NCBI GenBank assembly: GCA_009781115.1
Contig: WQYT01000003.1
Location: forward strand, 1 to 47,361
Length of the DNA: 47,361 nucleotides
Direction of reading: 5' to 3'
Origin: Coriobacteriia bacterium
GTDB lineage: Bacteria > Actinomycetota > Coriobacteriia > WRKU01 > WQUG01
In this document: in pieces, positions 8,457 through 18,451 of the stretch
Layout of the letters: each line of letters starts with the position of its first letter
Position numbering within the stretch: position 1 is the first letter of the stretch
Made by a program: the position numbers and the translations under genes
The notes under the pieces: model-generated
Told to the model about the DNA's origin: nothing
Database searches by the model: none
Seen by the model: the letters and a program-made list of their open reading frames with translations, nothing else

Positions 8457-9584
8457 TCAGGCCAGCGCCTCCGTATAAACCCGCGTCGTTGCGGCCACCA
8501 TCGCGTCCGTGCTGAAGTCGGCCAGGGCCCGGGCCTGAGCCTGGGCGCCGAGACGAGCGCGCAGCGCGTCGTCTGCCAGCAGGCGGTTGATCGCCGCGGC
8601 CAGAGCCTCAGCGTCGCCTGCCGGCGCCGTCAGGCCGGTTACGCCGTCAAGGTTGGCATAGGTCACTCCCGTGGGCAGGTCACTGCTGACAACGGGCGTG
8701 CCCGCCGCGTGGGCTTCAATCTGGACCAGGCCAAAGGCCTCTGAAGGCGAGGTCGAAGGCAGGGTCAGCACGTCAGCGGCATGATACCAGGCTGCCAGCT
8801 CCGCATCGTCAACCCCGTCGATGATATGCAGCCGCTCGCTTGCCCCCGCTGCGGCGGCAAGGCTCGTCAGCACCGCGCGCTCAGACCCTGTGCCAATGAC
8901 CACGAACTGCGCATCTGGCACCAGGGGCAGCGCTCGACCCAGCACCTCGACGCCCTTGTAATAGACCAGCCGCCCCACGAACAGCACCAGCGGCGCGCCG
9001 CCAAAGGACGCGCGCAGCTCGCGGGCGCGCTCGATTGCCGCCGGATCATGCGCAATGCGCTCGACCGGCAGGCCAAAATTGACCTGTCGGCATTTGGCGG
9101 CGCGCCCCGCCAGATTGGCCGAACCCTTGATTAACTGAGGCGAGGACGCGATAATCAGGCGCGCGCGGTCAAGAAAACGATTCAAAAAAGGCTGGTAGAA
9201 GCGCAGAGCCAGCTTCTGACGGACGATATCTGAATGATAGGTCACCACATAAGGCGCCGTCTTAGAAGCCGCCTGGAGGGTCCACTGCGCCTCTCCCCAG
9301 GGATAGGGAAAGTGGAAGTGGAGCAGGTCTGCGCTTCTGGCCTCATGGGCCAACACGCGTCCAAAGTTATGGGCGATGGGCGTGGAGGCGACTTCCGTGC
9401 GCCGTGGCAGACGTAGCACTTCGACCCCGCAGATGACCTCTTCTGCATAGCGATGCTCGTTGTTGCAGACAATCACGCGCACCTGATGGCCCGCGACCGC
9501 CAGGGCCTCAGCCAGGTCGCGGACATGAAACTCGATGCCTCCAATGTGGGGCGGGTAGTACTTGTTGACCAGCGTCAGGCGCAT
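8457..9584 (-). CDS. Glycosyltransferase family 4 protein
   Basis: NKYYPPHIGGIEFHVRDLAEALAVAGHQVRVIVCN; FVGRLVYYKGVEVL; PSTSPSEAFGLVQIEAHAAGTPVVSSDLPTG (E-x7-E). Confidence 0.92.
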   Translation of the reverse strand: MRLTLVNKYYPPHIGGIEFHVRDLAEALAVAGHQVRVIVCNNEHRYAEEVICGVEVLRLPRRTEVASTPIAHNFGRVLAHEARSADLLHFHFPYPWGEAQWTLQAASKTAPYVVTYHSDIVRQKLALRFYQPFLNRFLDRARLIIASSPQLIKGSANLAGRAAKCRQVNFGLPVERIAHDPAAIERARELRASFGGAPLVLFVGRLVYYKGVEVLGRALPLVPDAQFVVIGTGSERAVLTSLAAAAGASERLHIIDGVDDAELAAWYHAADVLTLPSTSPSEAFGLVQIEAHAAGTPVVSSDLPTGVTYANLDGVTGLTAPAGDAEALAAAINRLLADDALRARLGAQAQARALADFSTDAMVAATTRVYTEALA

Positions 9585-9587
9585 CGG

Positions 9588-11060
9588 TCAGTCGACCGGA
9601 TCTGCGATGAGGCGGCCTATACCCGGGATATCAGCGGCCTGCGGCTGCTCGACGCCCGTCGTTACCAGCCAGTATCCGGCGTTGAGCAGGCGATCAGTTG
9701 CCTGCTGCGTAAGCGCTTCGGCATAGATTCGCACCAGCGGCTCAGTCCCTGAGGGACGCAGCAGCAGCCATTGGTCATCGTCAAAGCGCAGCTTCAGCCC
9801 ATCGTGGTCGGTGGCGTCGCACAAGCTGAGCCCCGTGACCTGCGCGGGCCTGAGCGTGGGGATACGGGCTAAGAAGCCCTCCATCTGCTCCGGGCTCAGC
9901 CGCACGTCGATGCGCCGGTACTTCATGTCGCCGACCCGCTCATAGATATCTTCCATGAGCGCCTTCAGCGGCTTCTTGCGCGCGGCCATCACATTGACAA
10001 GCAGGATCGCCATCAGCAGCCCGTCACGCTCAAGCAGATGCCCGGGGATCCCGATGCCCCCGCTCTCCTCGCCGCCGATGAGCACCGGGCGCTCGATCAT
10101 CTGCTCGTAGACCCACTTAAAGCCGATCGGGGTCTCGATGCAGTCGCAGCCAAGCGCACGCGCGATGCGGTCAACCAAGACTGAGCCCGCGCGGGTCTTG
10201 ATGATCGCGCCCGTCTGCCCCTTGTCTTCTACCAGGTAAGTCGCCAGCAGCGCCATAAGTTTGGGAGGCGCTATCCAGAGGCCTGTCTCGTCAAGCGCGC
10301 CAATGCGATCAGCGTCGCCGTCGGTAATCAGCGCCGCCACACTGCCGGTGGCAAGCACCGCCTCGCGCGCCGGGGCCACCCAGGGCTCTATCGGCTCAGG
10401 ATGCAGGCCCCCAAAGCCGGGATTGCGCTCATCGTGGATTTCATGGACGGTCACGCCCGCCTCACGCAGGAGCCCGGCCAGAGCGCCCTGGCCGGCGCCG
10501 TAGAGCGGATCGACCACGACTTCCACTGGCCAGGCAGCGATGGCGCGGGTATCTATCTGGGCGCGCAACGCCTCCAGATAGGGGCTGAGCAAGTCCTCAG
10601 TCTCGACCTCAGCGCGCGCGTAGTCCGCGTGCTGCGGAAGCGCGGCTACAATGCGGTCCGTAAATTCGGGGAGCGCCGCGCCGCCGTCGGCCAGGCGCAC
10701 TTTATAGCCCAGATAGCTGCTGTCGTTATGGCTGGCCGTCAGCATCACCGCGCCGACCACGTCTGCGCGACGTGCCGCCGCCCAGCACAGTGTTGGCGTC
10801 GGGATGATGCGATCGGACAGGATCACGTTGACGCCATGGGCAGCGATGACCTCTGCTGCCAGACGCGCAAAGGCGTCGGCGCGAAACCGCGCGTCATAGC
10901 CTACCAGCAGAGTAGCGCCGGGTTGCGTGGACACGTCCGCAAAGACCTCCGCGGTCGCCTGCGCGAGGCGCGCAAGAGAGTCGCTCGTGAAGTCATCGCC
11001 GATGACCGCGCGCCATCCGTCAGTTCCAAAATGGATAGCCGCCTGCTCCGCCTGCTCCAT
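9588..11060 (-). CDS. Phosphoglucomutase/phosphomannomutase family protein
   Basis: FGTDGWRAVIGDDFT, active-site loop MLTASHNDSSYLGYK, metal loop DGDADRIGALDE, sugar loop GGEESGGIG, phosphate loop RPSGTEPLVRIYAE. Confidence 0.93.
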   Translation of the reverse strand: MEQAEQAAIHFGTDGWRAVIGDDFTSDSLARLAQATAEVFADVSTQPGATLLVGYDARFRADAFARLAAEVIAAHGVNVILSDRIIPTPTLCWAAARRADVVGAVMLTASHNDSSYLGYKVRLADGGAALPEFTDRIVAALPQHADYARAEVETEDLLSPYLEALRAQIDTRAIAAWPVEVVVDPLYGAGQGALAGLLREAGVTVHEIHDERNPGFGGLHPEPIEPWVAPAREAVLATGSVAALITDGDADRIGALDETGLWIAPPKLMALLATYLVEDKGQTGAIIKTRAGSVLVDRIARALGCDCIETPIGFKWVYEQMIERPVLIGGEESGGIGIPGHLLERDGLLMAILLVNVMAARKKPLKALMEDIYERVGDMKYRRIDVRLSPEQMEGFLARIPTLRPAQVTGLSLCDATDHDGLKLRFDDDQWLLLRPSGTEPLVRIYAEALTQQATDRLLNAGYWLVTTGVEQPQAADIPGIGRLIADPVD

Positions 11061-11069
11061 AGGGACTCC

Positions 11070-12254
11070 TTATCCGATTAATTCATTGAACAGCTTGATA
11101 TAGCTTTCAAGCATCTTCTTCTCGCTGAACTGTTCGCGCGCCCGCGCAGCGCCCGCCTCGCCCATCTTACGGGCGCGCTCAGGATCAAGCAACAGCTCTT
11201 TGAGGGCTGCGGCAAACGCCTCCTTGTCTTCCGGCGGAACCAAAATGCCGGTCTCGCCATCAGCGACCACCTCAGGGATTCCGCCGGTCTCAAAAGCAAC
11301 CACCGGCTTACCGTGCGCCATTGCCTCAAGCGCGACAACCGCTACCGCCTCAGAGCGCGAAGGCATGGCCACGACATCGCTGACGCGATACCAGCGCGAG
11401 ATCTGCGGCGCAAAGCCCATGATCTCAAAGTGATCGGCAATGGCCTCCTTGCGCAGCCAGGCGTTGAGGGCCTCCTTATCAGGGCCGGTGCCCGCCACCC
11501 GGAAGTTTGGCGCCGCTATCGTGGTGTCAGTAGGCCAGTCGCGCAGGATACGCGCCGCAACCTCCTCAAGAATATCGACCCCTTTGCTCTCAACCAGATT
11601 GCGGGCGACCGCAAACACCAGCGGACGGCCCGCAAGCCGGGCATCGTCTTCGGGCATCTTGGGCGCGCCAGAACCCGTCAGATTGACGGCGGCGTCAACA
11701 AAGGCGTCAGCGTCGATGCCGTTGGGGATCACCACGATCTCTTCTGCGGGAACCCCGTTTTCTACCAGCGCGTCAGAGACTGCCGCAGAAAGCGCGACGT
11801 ACACATCATTGTATTTACGCTTGGTCTGGCCAATAAGCTCCTTGGGAGAAAATGAAACCTTGCCCCCGGAAAAATCGAACGCCGAAGACGGAATGCGCGA
11901 CACGATGTTGACCACGTGCGCGCTGTCCGGCGCGCCGCGACGCACGAGCATGTTGGAAAAAAAGCTGGTGCCAACCACCAGATTGGCATTCATGCGCCAG
12001 GCCATATGATGAATGCTGCGCTTGAGGCGCCCCATATGAAATGCGCCCATCGCTACCGCGTCAACTTTGGCGCCCGCCTCGATGGCCGCGTGCGCAAAGC
12101 CTGAGCCCGCCGCAGCTACCACCCCTACCTGCGCGCCCGCAGCAAGCAGGCCCTTGACAAGCGGTATCGCGCGCGTGCCATAACGCCCGATATTGGGGCC
12201 AGAAAAACTATTTACGATAACAACGCGCAGATTTTGTGCCGACTGATCAGACAC
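11070..12254 (-). CDS. Glycosyltransferase family 4 protein
   Basis: VIPNGIDADAFVDAA; VARNLVESKGVDIL; MPSRSEAVAVVALEAMAHGKPVVAFETGGIPEVV. Confidence 0.92.
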   Translation of the reverse strand: MSDQSAQNLRVVIVNSFSGPNIGRYGTRAIPLVKGLLAAGAQVGVVAAAGSGFAHAAIEAGAKVDAVAMGAFHMGRLKRSIHHMAWRMNANLVVGTSFFSNMLVRRGAPDSAHVVNIVSRIPSSAFDFSGGKVSFSPKELIGQTKRKYNDVYVALSAAVSDALVENGVPAEEIVVIPNGIDADAFVDAAVNLTGSGAPKMPEDDARLAGRPLVFAVARNLVESKGVDILEEVAARILRDWPTDTTIAAPNFRVAGTGPDKEALNAWLRKEAIADHFEIMGFAPQISRWYRVSDVVAMPSRSEAVAVVALEAMAHGKPVVAFETGGIPEVVADGETGILVPPEDKEAFAAALKELLLDPERARKMGEAGAARAREQFSEKKMLESYIKLFNELIG

Positions 12255-12291
12255 GATTCACCTCTCAGCTAGAACTGACTTCTCGCGTTTT

Positions 12292-12300
12292 ATTGTAACA
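12292..12300 (-). promoter_or_regulatory. Candidate extended -10 promoter (TGtTACAAT) internal to the GT gene run
   Basis: Minus-strand TGTTACAAT, 37 nt upstream of the GT gene starting at 12254. Confidence 0.45.
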
Positions 12301-12339
12301 TTTGGACGCCTGCTCCACGGACTGCCTACAGCGCTGGTC

Positions 12340-13497
12340 CTACCAGCTGCAGAGACGCTCGTAGAGAGCAAGCGTTGCTTCAGCCGACTGGTGCCAGCTG
12401 AAGGTCGCCGCACGCTTGTAGGCCGCGGCAGAAAGCGCGTCAACGAAGTCCTGGTCGCGCGCGATGTGAAGCAGCAACGCGGCAAGCTCCTCGGGGTCAT
12501 CGGGCTTGAAGTAGACCGCCCCGGCCCCCTCGCCTTCGCCCAGAACTTCTGGCAGCGCACCTGCGTGAGCAGCCAGGATCGGGGTCGCAAAGCTTGCCGC
12601 CTCAAGCGCGCAGGTACCAAAGCTTGCATAATGCGACGGGGCAACAAAGGCAAGCGTATGAGCATAGAGCCAGCGCAGCTCCTCATCGGTAACCCGGTTT
12701 GTGAAATGAATCAGTTCTGAGGCTGCCAAGGGCAGTCGTGGCGCAAGTTGCCCTGATCGGTTCTTGCCAACCAGCAGCAGGCGAGGACAGGCCCGCACAT
12801 CAAAACCCGTCAGGGCGGCGGCCTGCTGGAAAAAGTGCCCGAAGGCCTGCACCACAACAGAAAGATTCTGGTAGGGCTGCGCGTTGCCCATCGCCAGGAA
12901 AAACTGCGTCGGCGGCAGGCGGTGCATGAGGTCGGGCATCAGTTCTTTGCCCGTGGCGACAAAGTCGTCTGCCGCCTTAGGGATGACGCAGAGCCTGTCT
13001 GCGGCTACAGGAAAGCGGCGCGCAACAACATCTGCCGCCTGCTGCGTGGGCACGATGAGCGCCTGGGAAGTCTTGGCTGCGCGGGCGACCAGACGCAGGG
13101 GTCCGCGGCACTGGGGCGCGGGTATCAGGCTGTCTTCGAGGACAAGCGGCGCCAGGTCATGCAGCGTAGCCACCAAAGGCGTCTTTGTCCGTAGACCCGC
13201 CACAGCAGGATCGAGAACATGCACGACCTCAGGGTCGAGCCGACGAATAATCCGGGAAATCTCACGCAGACCCGCAGGCGTTGCCGGGTCCTTGCTCAGC
13301 GTGATCACCTGGCATTTCTGCCGGCGCTCGCTGAAGGAGGTCTGGCCGGCAGCCACGATAAGCGTGAGCTGAGGGCGCGTCTGCGACGGCAGCTGAAGCA
13401 GGCCACCCACAAGTCCGCGTGCATAACGAACCAGACCAGGGCGAGAAGAAGTGGCCACGACGGCAACAGAAAGCCGGATCGACGGACCGTCAGACAT
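12340..13497 (-). CDS. Glycosyltransferase family 4-like protein
   Basis: Start revised to ATG 13497 (MSDGPSIRLSVAVVATSSRPG...); AFVAPSHYASFGTCALEAASFATPILAAHAGALPEVLG; tool ORF extension overlaps the upstream GT. Confidence 0.88.
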   Translation of the reverse strand: MSDGPSIRLSVAVVATSSRPGLVRYARGLVGGLLQLPSQTRPQLTLIVAAGQTSFSERRQKCQVITLSKDPATPAGLREISRIIRRLDPEVVHVLDPAVAGLRTKTPLVATLHDLAPLVLEDSLIPAPQCRGPLRLVARAAKTSQALIVPTQQAADVVARRFPVAADRLCVIPKAADDFVATGKELMPDLMHRLPPTQFFLAMGNAQPYQNLSVVVQAFGHFFQQAAALTGFDVRACPRLLLVGKNRSGQLAPRLPLAASELIHFTNRVTDEELRWLYAHTLAFVAPSHYASFGTCALEAASFATPILAAHAGALPEVLGEGEGAGAVYFKPDDPEELAALLLHIARDQDFVDALSAAAYKRAATFSWHQSAEATLALYERLCSW

Positions 13498-14710
13498 GCG
13501 CACGTTCCTCCTCCTGCACAGAATCGATAACATCCTGATAACACGCGACGGTTTGCTCCACCATCGCCTCAAGCGTGAACGCGGCGTCAACATGGGCTTT
13601 GGCCCGGGCCGCGCGCTGCTGGCGTTGCTCCGGGTTCCCGATCGCTTCTGTGAGCACTTCTGTGAGCGCAGAAAGGTCATCTGGAGGCGCCAGCCAGCCT
13701 TCCTGCGGAGGCAGGATCGCCTCCTTGTTGCCCCCTACGTCAGTCGTCACGATCGCACAGCCCGCATCGGCCGCTTCAATGATTGTGTACGGGAAGCCCT
13801 CCCAGAGCGACGGCAGGACGAACAGGTCGGCCGCCACAAACGCCGCCGTCAGATCGGGGCGAGGGGGCAGCAGACGCACCGAGGACGTCAGACCCAGGCG
13901 CTCGATACAGGCGGCAAGTTCCGAGCGCTGTTGCGCGCTACCCGCGCTGATGAGCGCGAGGATCGCGCGGGGGGCCAGGGGCCGGGCCGGGGGCTGGGCC
14001 GGGAGCGCCTGCGGAGCCAGGGTCGCCTCGGCCAGCACCGCGGAGAACGCTTCCAACAGCTGGGGTTGGTTCTTCTGGGGGCAGATGCGTCCCACGTGAA
14101 GAAGCAGCGGAGTATCTGGCGCGGTGCCTGCCTCTTCCCGGAACGCGGCAGACTCGCTGGCCAGAGCCTTGAGCGCCTCCTCCGTGTGCACGGCAATGCC
14201 GTTGTAGATAACGCGGCTGCGCTGCGGATCAAGCAGGCGCAGATGGGCGCCTCGCTCTTTATCGGCCGCACAGACGGTGATGAACTGCGCGGTACGCCTG
14301 CGAAGTACGCGCTCCAGCGCCAGCTTGGCAAAACGGACAGGCCCTCCCTGGTCAGCATGGATGCCATGGACCGTGTAAATCAGACGCCTGCGTGCCTGTG
14401 GGTCTGCCGGTCGCGCAAACGCAGCCGCGCGCGCGCCCTGGGCATGCACAATGTCGGGCGCAAACTGACAGATCACGCCACGCAGCGCCCGTATCGTCTT
14501 CGGGCGCAAGGCCCCGTCCAGCGGGAGCGGAAAGTAGTCCGCGCCAATTGTGTTCGCAATGCGCGCCAGGTCTCCGCCCGCAGGGGCCGCTATCCCCAGC
14601 CGGACGCCCCGGTCTGCCAGCGCGCAGGCCAGATCGGCCGTGTGGCGCTCCCCGCCACCAGTCGTCGCGTTTGCGGCTGCCACCAGCAAGATGCTCATCG
14701 GGGCTGTCAC
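13490..14710 (-). CDS. Glycosyltransferase family 4 protein
   Basis: NATTGGGERHTADLACALADRGVRLGIAAPAGG; HVGRICPQKNQPQLLEAF; LPSLWEGFPYTIIEAADAGCAIVTTDVGGNKE. Confidence 0.92.
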   Translation of the reverse strand: MTAPMSILLVAAANATTGGGERHTADLACALADRGVRLGIAAPAGGDLARIANTIGADYFPLPLDGALRPKTIRALRGVICQFAPDIVHAQGARAAAFARPADPQARRRLIYTVHGIHADQGGPVRFAKLALERVLRRRTAQFITVCAADKERGAHLRLLDPQRSRVIYNGIAVHTEEALKALASESAAFREEAGTAPDTPLLLHVGRICPQKNQPQLLEAFSAVLAEATLAPQALPAQPPARPLAPRAILALISAGSAQQRSELAACIERLGLTSSVRLLPPRPDLTAAFVAADLFVLPSLWEGFPYTIIEAADAGCAIVTTDVGGNKEAILPPQEGWLAPPDDLSALTEVLTEAIGNPEQRQQRAARAKAHVDAAFTLEAMVEQTVACYQDVIDSVQEEERAHV

Positions 14711-15945
14711 GACGTAAGCGCTTTCTCGAAAACTGCAAGAAACTCCTGTGTTTGCGACGCCGTTTCATACTCATTTAGTTGCTCAGAGAGCACCGGGGTC
14801 AACTTTCCCTGTTTCTTTTTGCTTATAAAGCCGCAAAGAAGAACCGCCAGTTTTTCCGGCCCTGCAGGGCAGCTGTTCAGCAATCCAAACTCATCTAAAA
14901 ACGAAACAATCTCTGCGTCAGCGTCGCCCAGATAGAGGACCTGTTTTCCGAGCGCTATCGTGTCATACATCTTTTGCGGGAGCGCCGTTTTGTCCCCCGG
15001 CAAGGTCGAGATGACAGAGATATCTGCTTCCGCCAGTTTTTCCAGGGCAACATTGCGCGGAACAAAGCCGTGGCGCCTTACGTTTGAGGGCGCCCGTGAC
15101 AGGTCCTGTCGATTCTGTCGATTGACGACCCCATAGATATCAAAACGGACGTCCGCTTGAGGAAGCAGCCTGAGCGCCTCGATCACCGGCGATACCGTAC
15201 GTCCTCCGTACAGTTCCCCCGTGTATATCAGGCGCAGTGGTCCCTCCACCACCCGTGGCGACGGCGTCATCTCCTGATCATAGCCATTCTTGATGACCGT
15301 CAGCTTGTCAGACAAAAACGGAAAGGCGTCCCGGTAGTCCTGCGCGCAGGACTCGCTTACCGTGATGATCTGGCTCGCCTGCCTCAGGATCGCCTCTTCA
15401 AGAGCTCTCTCTTCTTCGCTTGCCGGGCTGAGCGGGTTAGTCGTCCACAAGTCACGGTAATCTATCACAAAGGGAACACCGCAGGCTTCTGATATCTCAT
15501 TGACCACGACCAGCGGCTCCCAGTGCGGTACGGTTGCATAGATCAGATCGCAGTCACCTGCCAGCTCCTTGCCCGCCGCTATCATGGGGATCATCCAGGC
15601 GTTTGACTCTCCGGAAAACAGAGGGTACGGCAACGCCGGCGCAGTCACGTTCTTCTTGAACTTTAACAGCCTCTGATACAGCTTATAGAGCTCGACCAGC
15701 CGCCCGCCTGAGAGCCGGACCAGCTTTCTGCGCAGGGTGCCGCCAGAAGGAATCCGAACAACCGTAACGCCTGCTGGTATAAAGTCCAGCAGCGTAGGAT
15801 CCGAGCGCAGAGAGCCCGGCTCATCGACTGTCAATACCTTGACCTCATGGCCCGCCTGCACAAGTCCGCGAACCAGACGCAGCGGTCTGAACACCCCGGT
15901 ATTGGCAACCGGCGGAAACGAGCGTGTGACCACGAGTATCTTCAT
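14707..15945 (-). CDS. Glycosyltransferase family 4 protein
   Basis: MKILVVTRSFPPVANTGVFRPLRLVRGLVQAGHEVKVLTVD; ITVSESCAQDYRDAFP; KLTVIKNGYDQE; overlaps next GT start by ATGA-type junction. Confidence 0.88.
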   Translation of the reverse strand: MKILVVTRSFPPVANTGVFRPLRLVRGLVQAGHEVKVLTVDEPGSLRSDPTLLDFIPAGVTVVRIPSGGTLRRKLVRLSGGRLVELYKLYQRLLKFKKNVTAPALPYPLFSGESNAWMIPMIAAGKELAGDCDLIYATVPHWEPLVVVNEISEACGVPFVIDYRDLWTTNPLSPASEEERALEEAILRQASQIITVSESCAQDYRDAFPFLSDKLTVIKNGYDQEMTPSPRVVEGPLRLIYTGELYGGRTVSPVIEALRLLPQADVRFDIYGVVNRQNRQDLSRAPSNVRRHGFVPRNVALEKLAEADISVISTLPGDKTALPQKMYDTIALGKQVLYLGDADAEIVSFLDEFGLLNSCPAGPEKLAVLLCGFISKKKQGKLTPVLSEQLNEYETASQTQEFLAVFEKALTS

Positions 15946-17186
15946 GAGCGTCCAGCTTCATCAGGTCGAGTGCGCCGGGCGGTCGTCCCCGCTTGCGCAA
16001 GTACGGCCCGGTATACCTTGGTAAGCGCCTCTCTTTGAACGTCATCGGTATAGCGAGCGCGTTGCGCCAGCGCGCCTGCGCTTAAGGCGGCCCGATGGCG
16101 GGGGTCAGCCTTCAGCTTATTGAGCGCCTCAGCAAGCGCCTCCGGCGTTGCCGGATCAACTAACACCGCGCATTCGTCGATCGACGGGAAGTCTGCCAGG
16201 GCAGAGGTCTTAAACGCGATAGGCGGCAAGCCCGCCGCCAGGTAGTCAAAGAGCTTGTTCGGCAATGCCCCATTCGTCTGGCGCGTGCTGGCATCTGTTC
16301 CGATAAACCCCAGGTCAAAACCCCCAAGAGAGGCGATCACCTCATCGATGGGTACCGGGGCAAGGAAGTCGACTGAATCCTGCAAGTCAAGGCGCTCGAC
16401 CTGGGCAATCAGGGCGGCGAGCTCCGGACCTTGCCCCTGGATCGTGGCCTGGCACCCGGGCGCCATGCCGATCGCTTCGACCAGCAGCGCGACATTGCGG
16501 TTTTTTGCCAGGTTGCCCGAGTGGACTACCTTAAGCGCCGCACTCTGCTTGGTAGCTGCTGGTTTTTGCTGCTTGTCCGTGCGCTGCTCCAAAGAAGCCT
16601 GCCCAAAAGCGCTGTATACGATACTGACACTGCGCGCACCCCACTCCTCACGATACCATCTGCCCAGAAGCGGACTGACCGTGATGATCTGAGCCGCCTG
16701 GGGCGCCGCGCGCTGCTCGGTATCGGACAGATGCTGGGCAAGCGCAGGATCGAGTCCGTAGATAGCTGAGTGAAGATGCTCAGGCCAGTATTCGTAGGGT
16801 TCATAGATAAAGGGGACAGCCCGTTCTTCAGCAAAGAGCGCGACCGCCTCAAGCGAAAAGACATTGACGACATGGATCAGATCGGGATTGACCTTCTCAA
16901 GCAGGCGCCGGCACCACTCGGTGCGCAGGCGCTGCGCATTGAGTGGGTTGAAGTGATTACCAAGGTGCCAGAAAAAGCGACCGACCCTGCCTGCAGGAAC
17001 CGGATAGGGGCGGTAGTCAACGCCCGCAGGAAGCGCCGCGCCCGAGCGTTGTGGTTCCAGACCCTGGTCGATCACGGTCACAGACAGCCCAAGCTGGCAG
17101 AGAGACTGGACGCTGCGTTGCGCCCGCCGGTCAGCAAAGTACAAGGAGTCAGTGATAAAAACAGCCTTCTTATGCTCGGGCATCAT
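15942..17186 (-). CDS. Glycosyltransferase family 4-like protein
   Basis: FIYEPYEYWPEHLHSAIYGLDP; AAQIITVSPLLGRWYREEWG; VVHSGNLAKNRNVALLVEAIG. Confidence 0.85.
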   Translation of the reverse strand: MMPEHKKAVFITDSLYFADRRAQRSVQSLCQLGLSVTVIDQGLEPQRSGAALPAGVDYRPYPVPAGRVGRFFWHLGNHFNPLNAQRLRTEWCRRLLEKVNPDLIHVVNVFSLEAVALFAEERAVPFIYEPYEYWPEHLHSAIYGLDPALAQHLSDTEQRAAPQAAQIITVSPLLGRWYREEWGARSVSIVYSAFGQASLEQRTDKQQKPAATKQSAALKVVHSGNLAKNRNVALLVEAIGMAPGCQATIQGQGPELAALIAQVERLDLQDSVDFLAPVPIDEVIASLGGFDLGFIGTDASTRQTNGALPNKLFDYLAAGLPPIAFKTSALADFPSIDECAVLVDPATPEALAEALNKLKADPRHRAALSAGALAQRARYTDDVQREALTKVYRAVLAQAGTTARRTRPDEAGRS

Positions 17187-18414
17187 CTGTCCTTTGCGCC
17201 ATCATCGCAACAAACGCCTCCCGCAGGCGTTCTGCCTGGGCTTGGCCCACATAGCGCGGAGCCAATGCAGTTGCCCCCGCTTTCATGGCAGACACCCGCA
17301 CCGGATCCTGTGCCAACTGGCGCAGGGCCACCGCCAAAGCGTCAACTGACACTTCTGGCAATATCGTGGCAAAGCTCTCGATATCTTCAAATTCTGTGAA
17401 CGCCGGAGTAGGTGACACGATAGCGCCTAAACCTGCAGCCATACACTCGAAGAACTTGTTAGGAAGCGCTCCCAAAACCTGAAAGTTGTAATCCCCAAAA
17501 ACCGAAATACCCACATCGTAGTGACTGGCTGACACAACGACCTGATCGTAAGGAACCGGCTTGACCACATGGATTCTGTCCTCAAGCCCGCGCTTCTTGA
17601 TTTCATCATGCAGCCATCCCTCAAGAGGGCCGGAGCCCTGAAAGCTCATGTCAACGCCTTCGGTACGGGCTGCGGCTTCAAAGATGAGCTCAACGTTGCG
17701 TTCGGGTCGTAAGTTGCCCAGATAAACGAACTTGACTGTGCTACCGACCGGACGGGCAACTTCAACACAAGTTGGTGGCGCATTGAAAATGACCAGAGGA
17801 ATGCGGGGCAGGTTGAACTCGGTCTGATAGGCGCGCGCCAGTAAAGGCGAGACCGTGATCGCAAGATCAGCCTGAGCCATATGATCACGCTCAGCCGCAT
17901 ATATGGCATGACGTTCACTATCTGAAAACGCCCAGGCAGGCCCTTTACGATGATCGGGCCAATATTCGTACGCATCATATATCAACGCGGCGCCAAGCTG
18001 CCCGGCTGCTTCGGCACACGGCTTCAGCGTGGCAGCATTAATGGCATACACAACGTCAGGCTTCTCATTCAGTACTGCTTTTCGGACCAGATTTTCACTG
18101 AAGACGCCCGCTTTGCGGTCATAGTATCGTGCGCACAGGTTATAGATGATCAGGTTATAGGCGATACGCAATAAGCGATATCTGGTTTTACCCGGAGCAG
18201 GCCCCTGGCGACTAATAAAACGCACCGAGAACGGCTCCTCTGCCTGCGGTTCAGTCCGGGCATTTGGATAGGTCACAACAAAGACCTTCACCGTAGCCAG
18301 ACGCGAAAGCGCCTCAGCCGTTTTGCGCGTTCGGATATCAACAGCGCCACGCGCTACGATACAAACAAGTGGCTTGTTCTGCTTTTCTGTCATTACCTTA
18401 CTCGCTTCAAACAT
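17170..18414 (-). CDS. Glycosyltransferase family 4-like protein (paralogue of the 15942-17186 gene)
   Basis: LIYDAYEYWPDHRKGPAWAFSD; ADLAITVSPLLARAYQTEF; FVYLGNLRPERNVELIFEAAA. Start may be ATG 18393. Confidence 0.83.
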   Translation of the reverse strand: MFEASKVMTEKQNKPLVCIVARGAVDIRTRKTAEALSRLATVKVFVVTYPNARTEPQAEEPFSVRFISRQGPAPGKTRYRLLRIAYNLIIYNLCARYYDRKAGVFSENLVRKAVLNEKPDVVYAINAATLKPCAEAAGQLGAALIYDAYEYWPDHRKGPAWAFSDSERHAIYAAERDHMAQADLAITVSPLLARAYQTEFNLPRIPLVIFNAPPTCVEVARPVGSTVKFVYLGNLRPERNVELIFEAAARTEGVDMSFQGSGPLEGWLHDEIKKRGLEDRIHVVKPVPYDQVVVSASHYDVGISVFGDYNFQVLGALPNKFFECMAAGLGAIVSPTPAFTEFEDIESFATILPEVSVDALAVALRQLAQDPVRVSAMKAGATALAPRYVGQAQAERLREAFVAMMAQRTDDARA

Positions 18415-18451
18415 TCATACCGCATCAGTCATCACCAACAGTGGCTCGTTC

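Noticed and set aside
13451-14935. 494-aa plus-strand ORF
   Set aside because: Antisense to two well-supported GT4 genes; Arg/Gln-rich composition and no recognisable motifs; GC-driven artefact.
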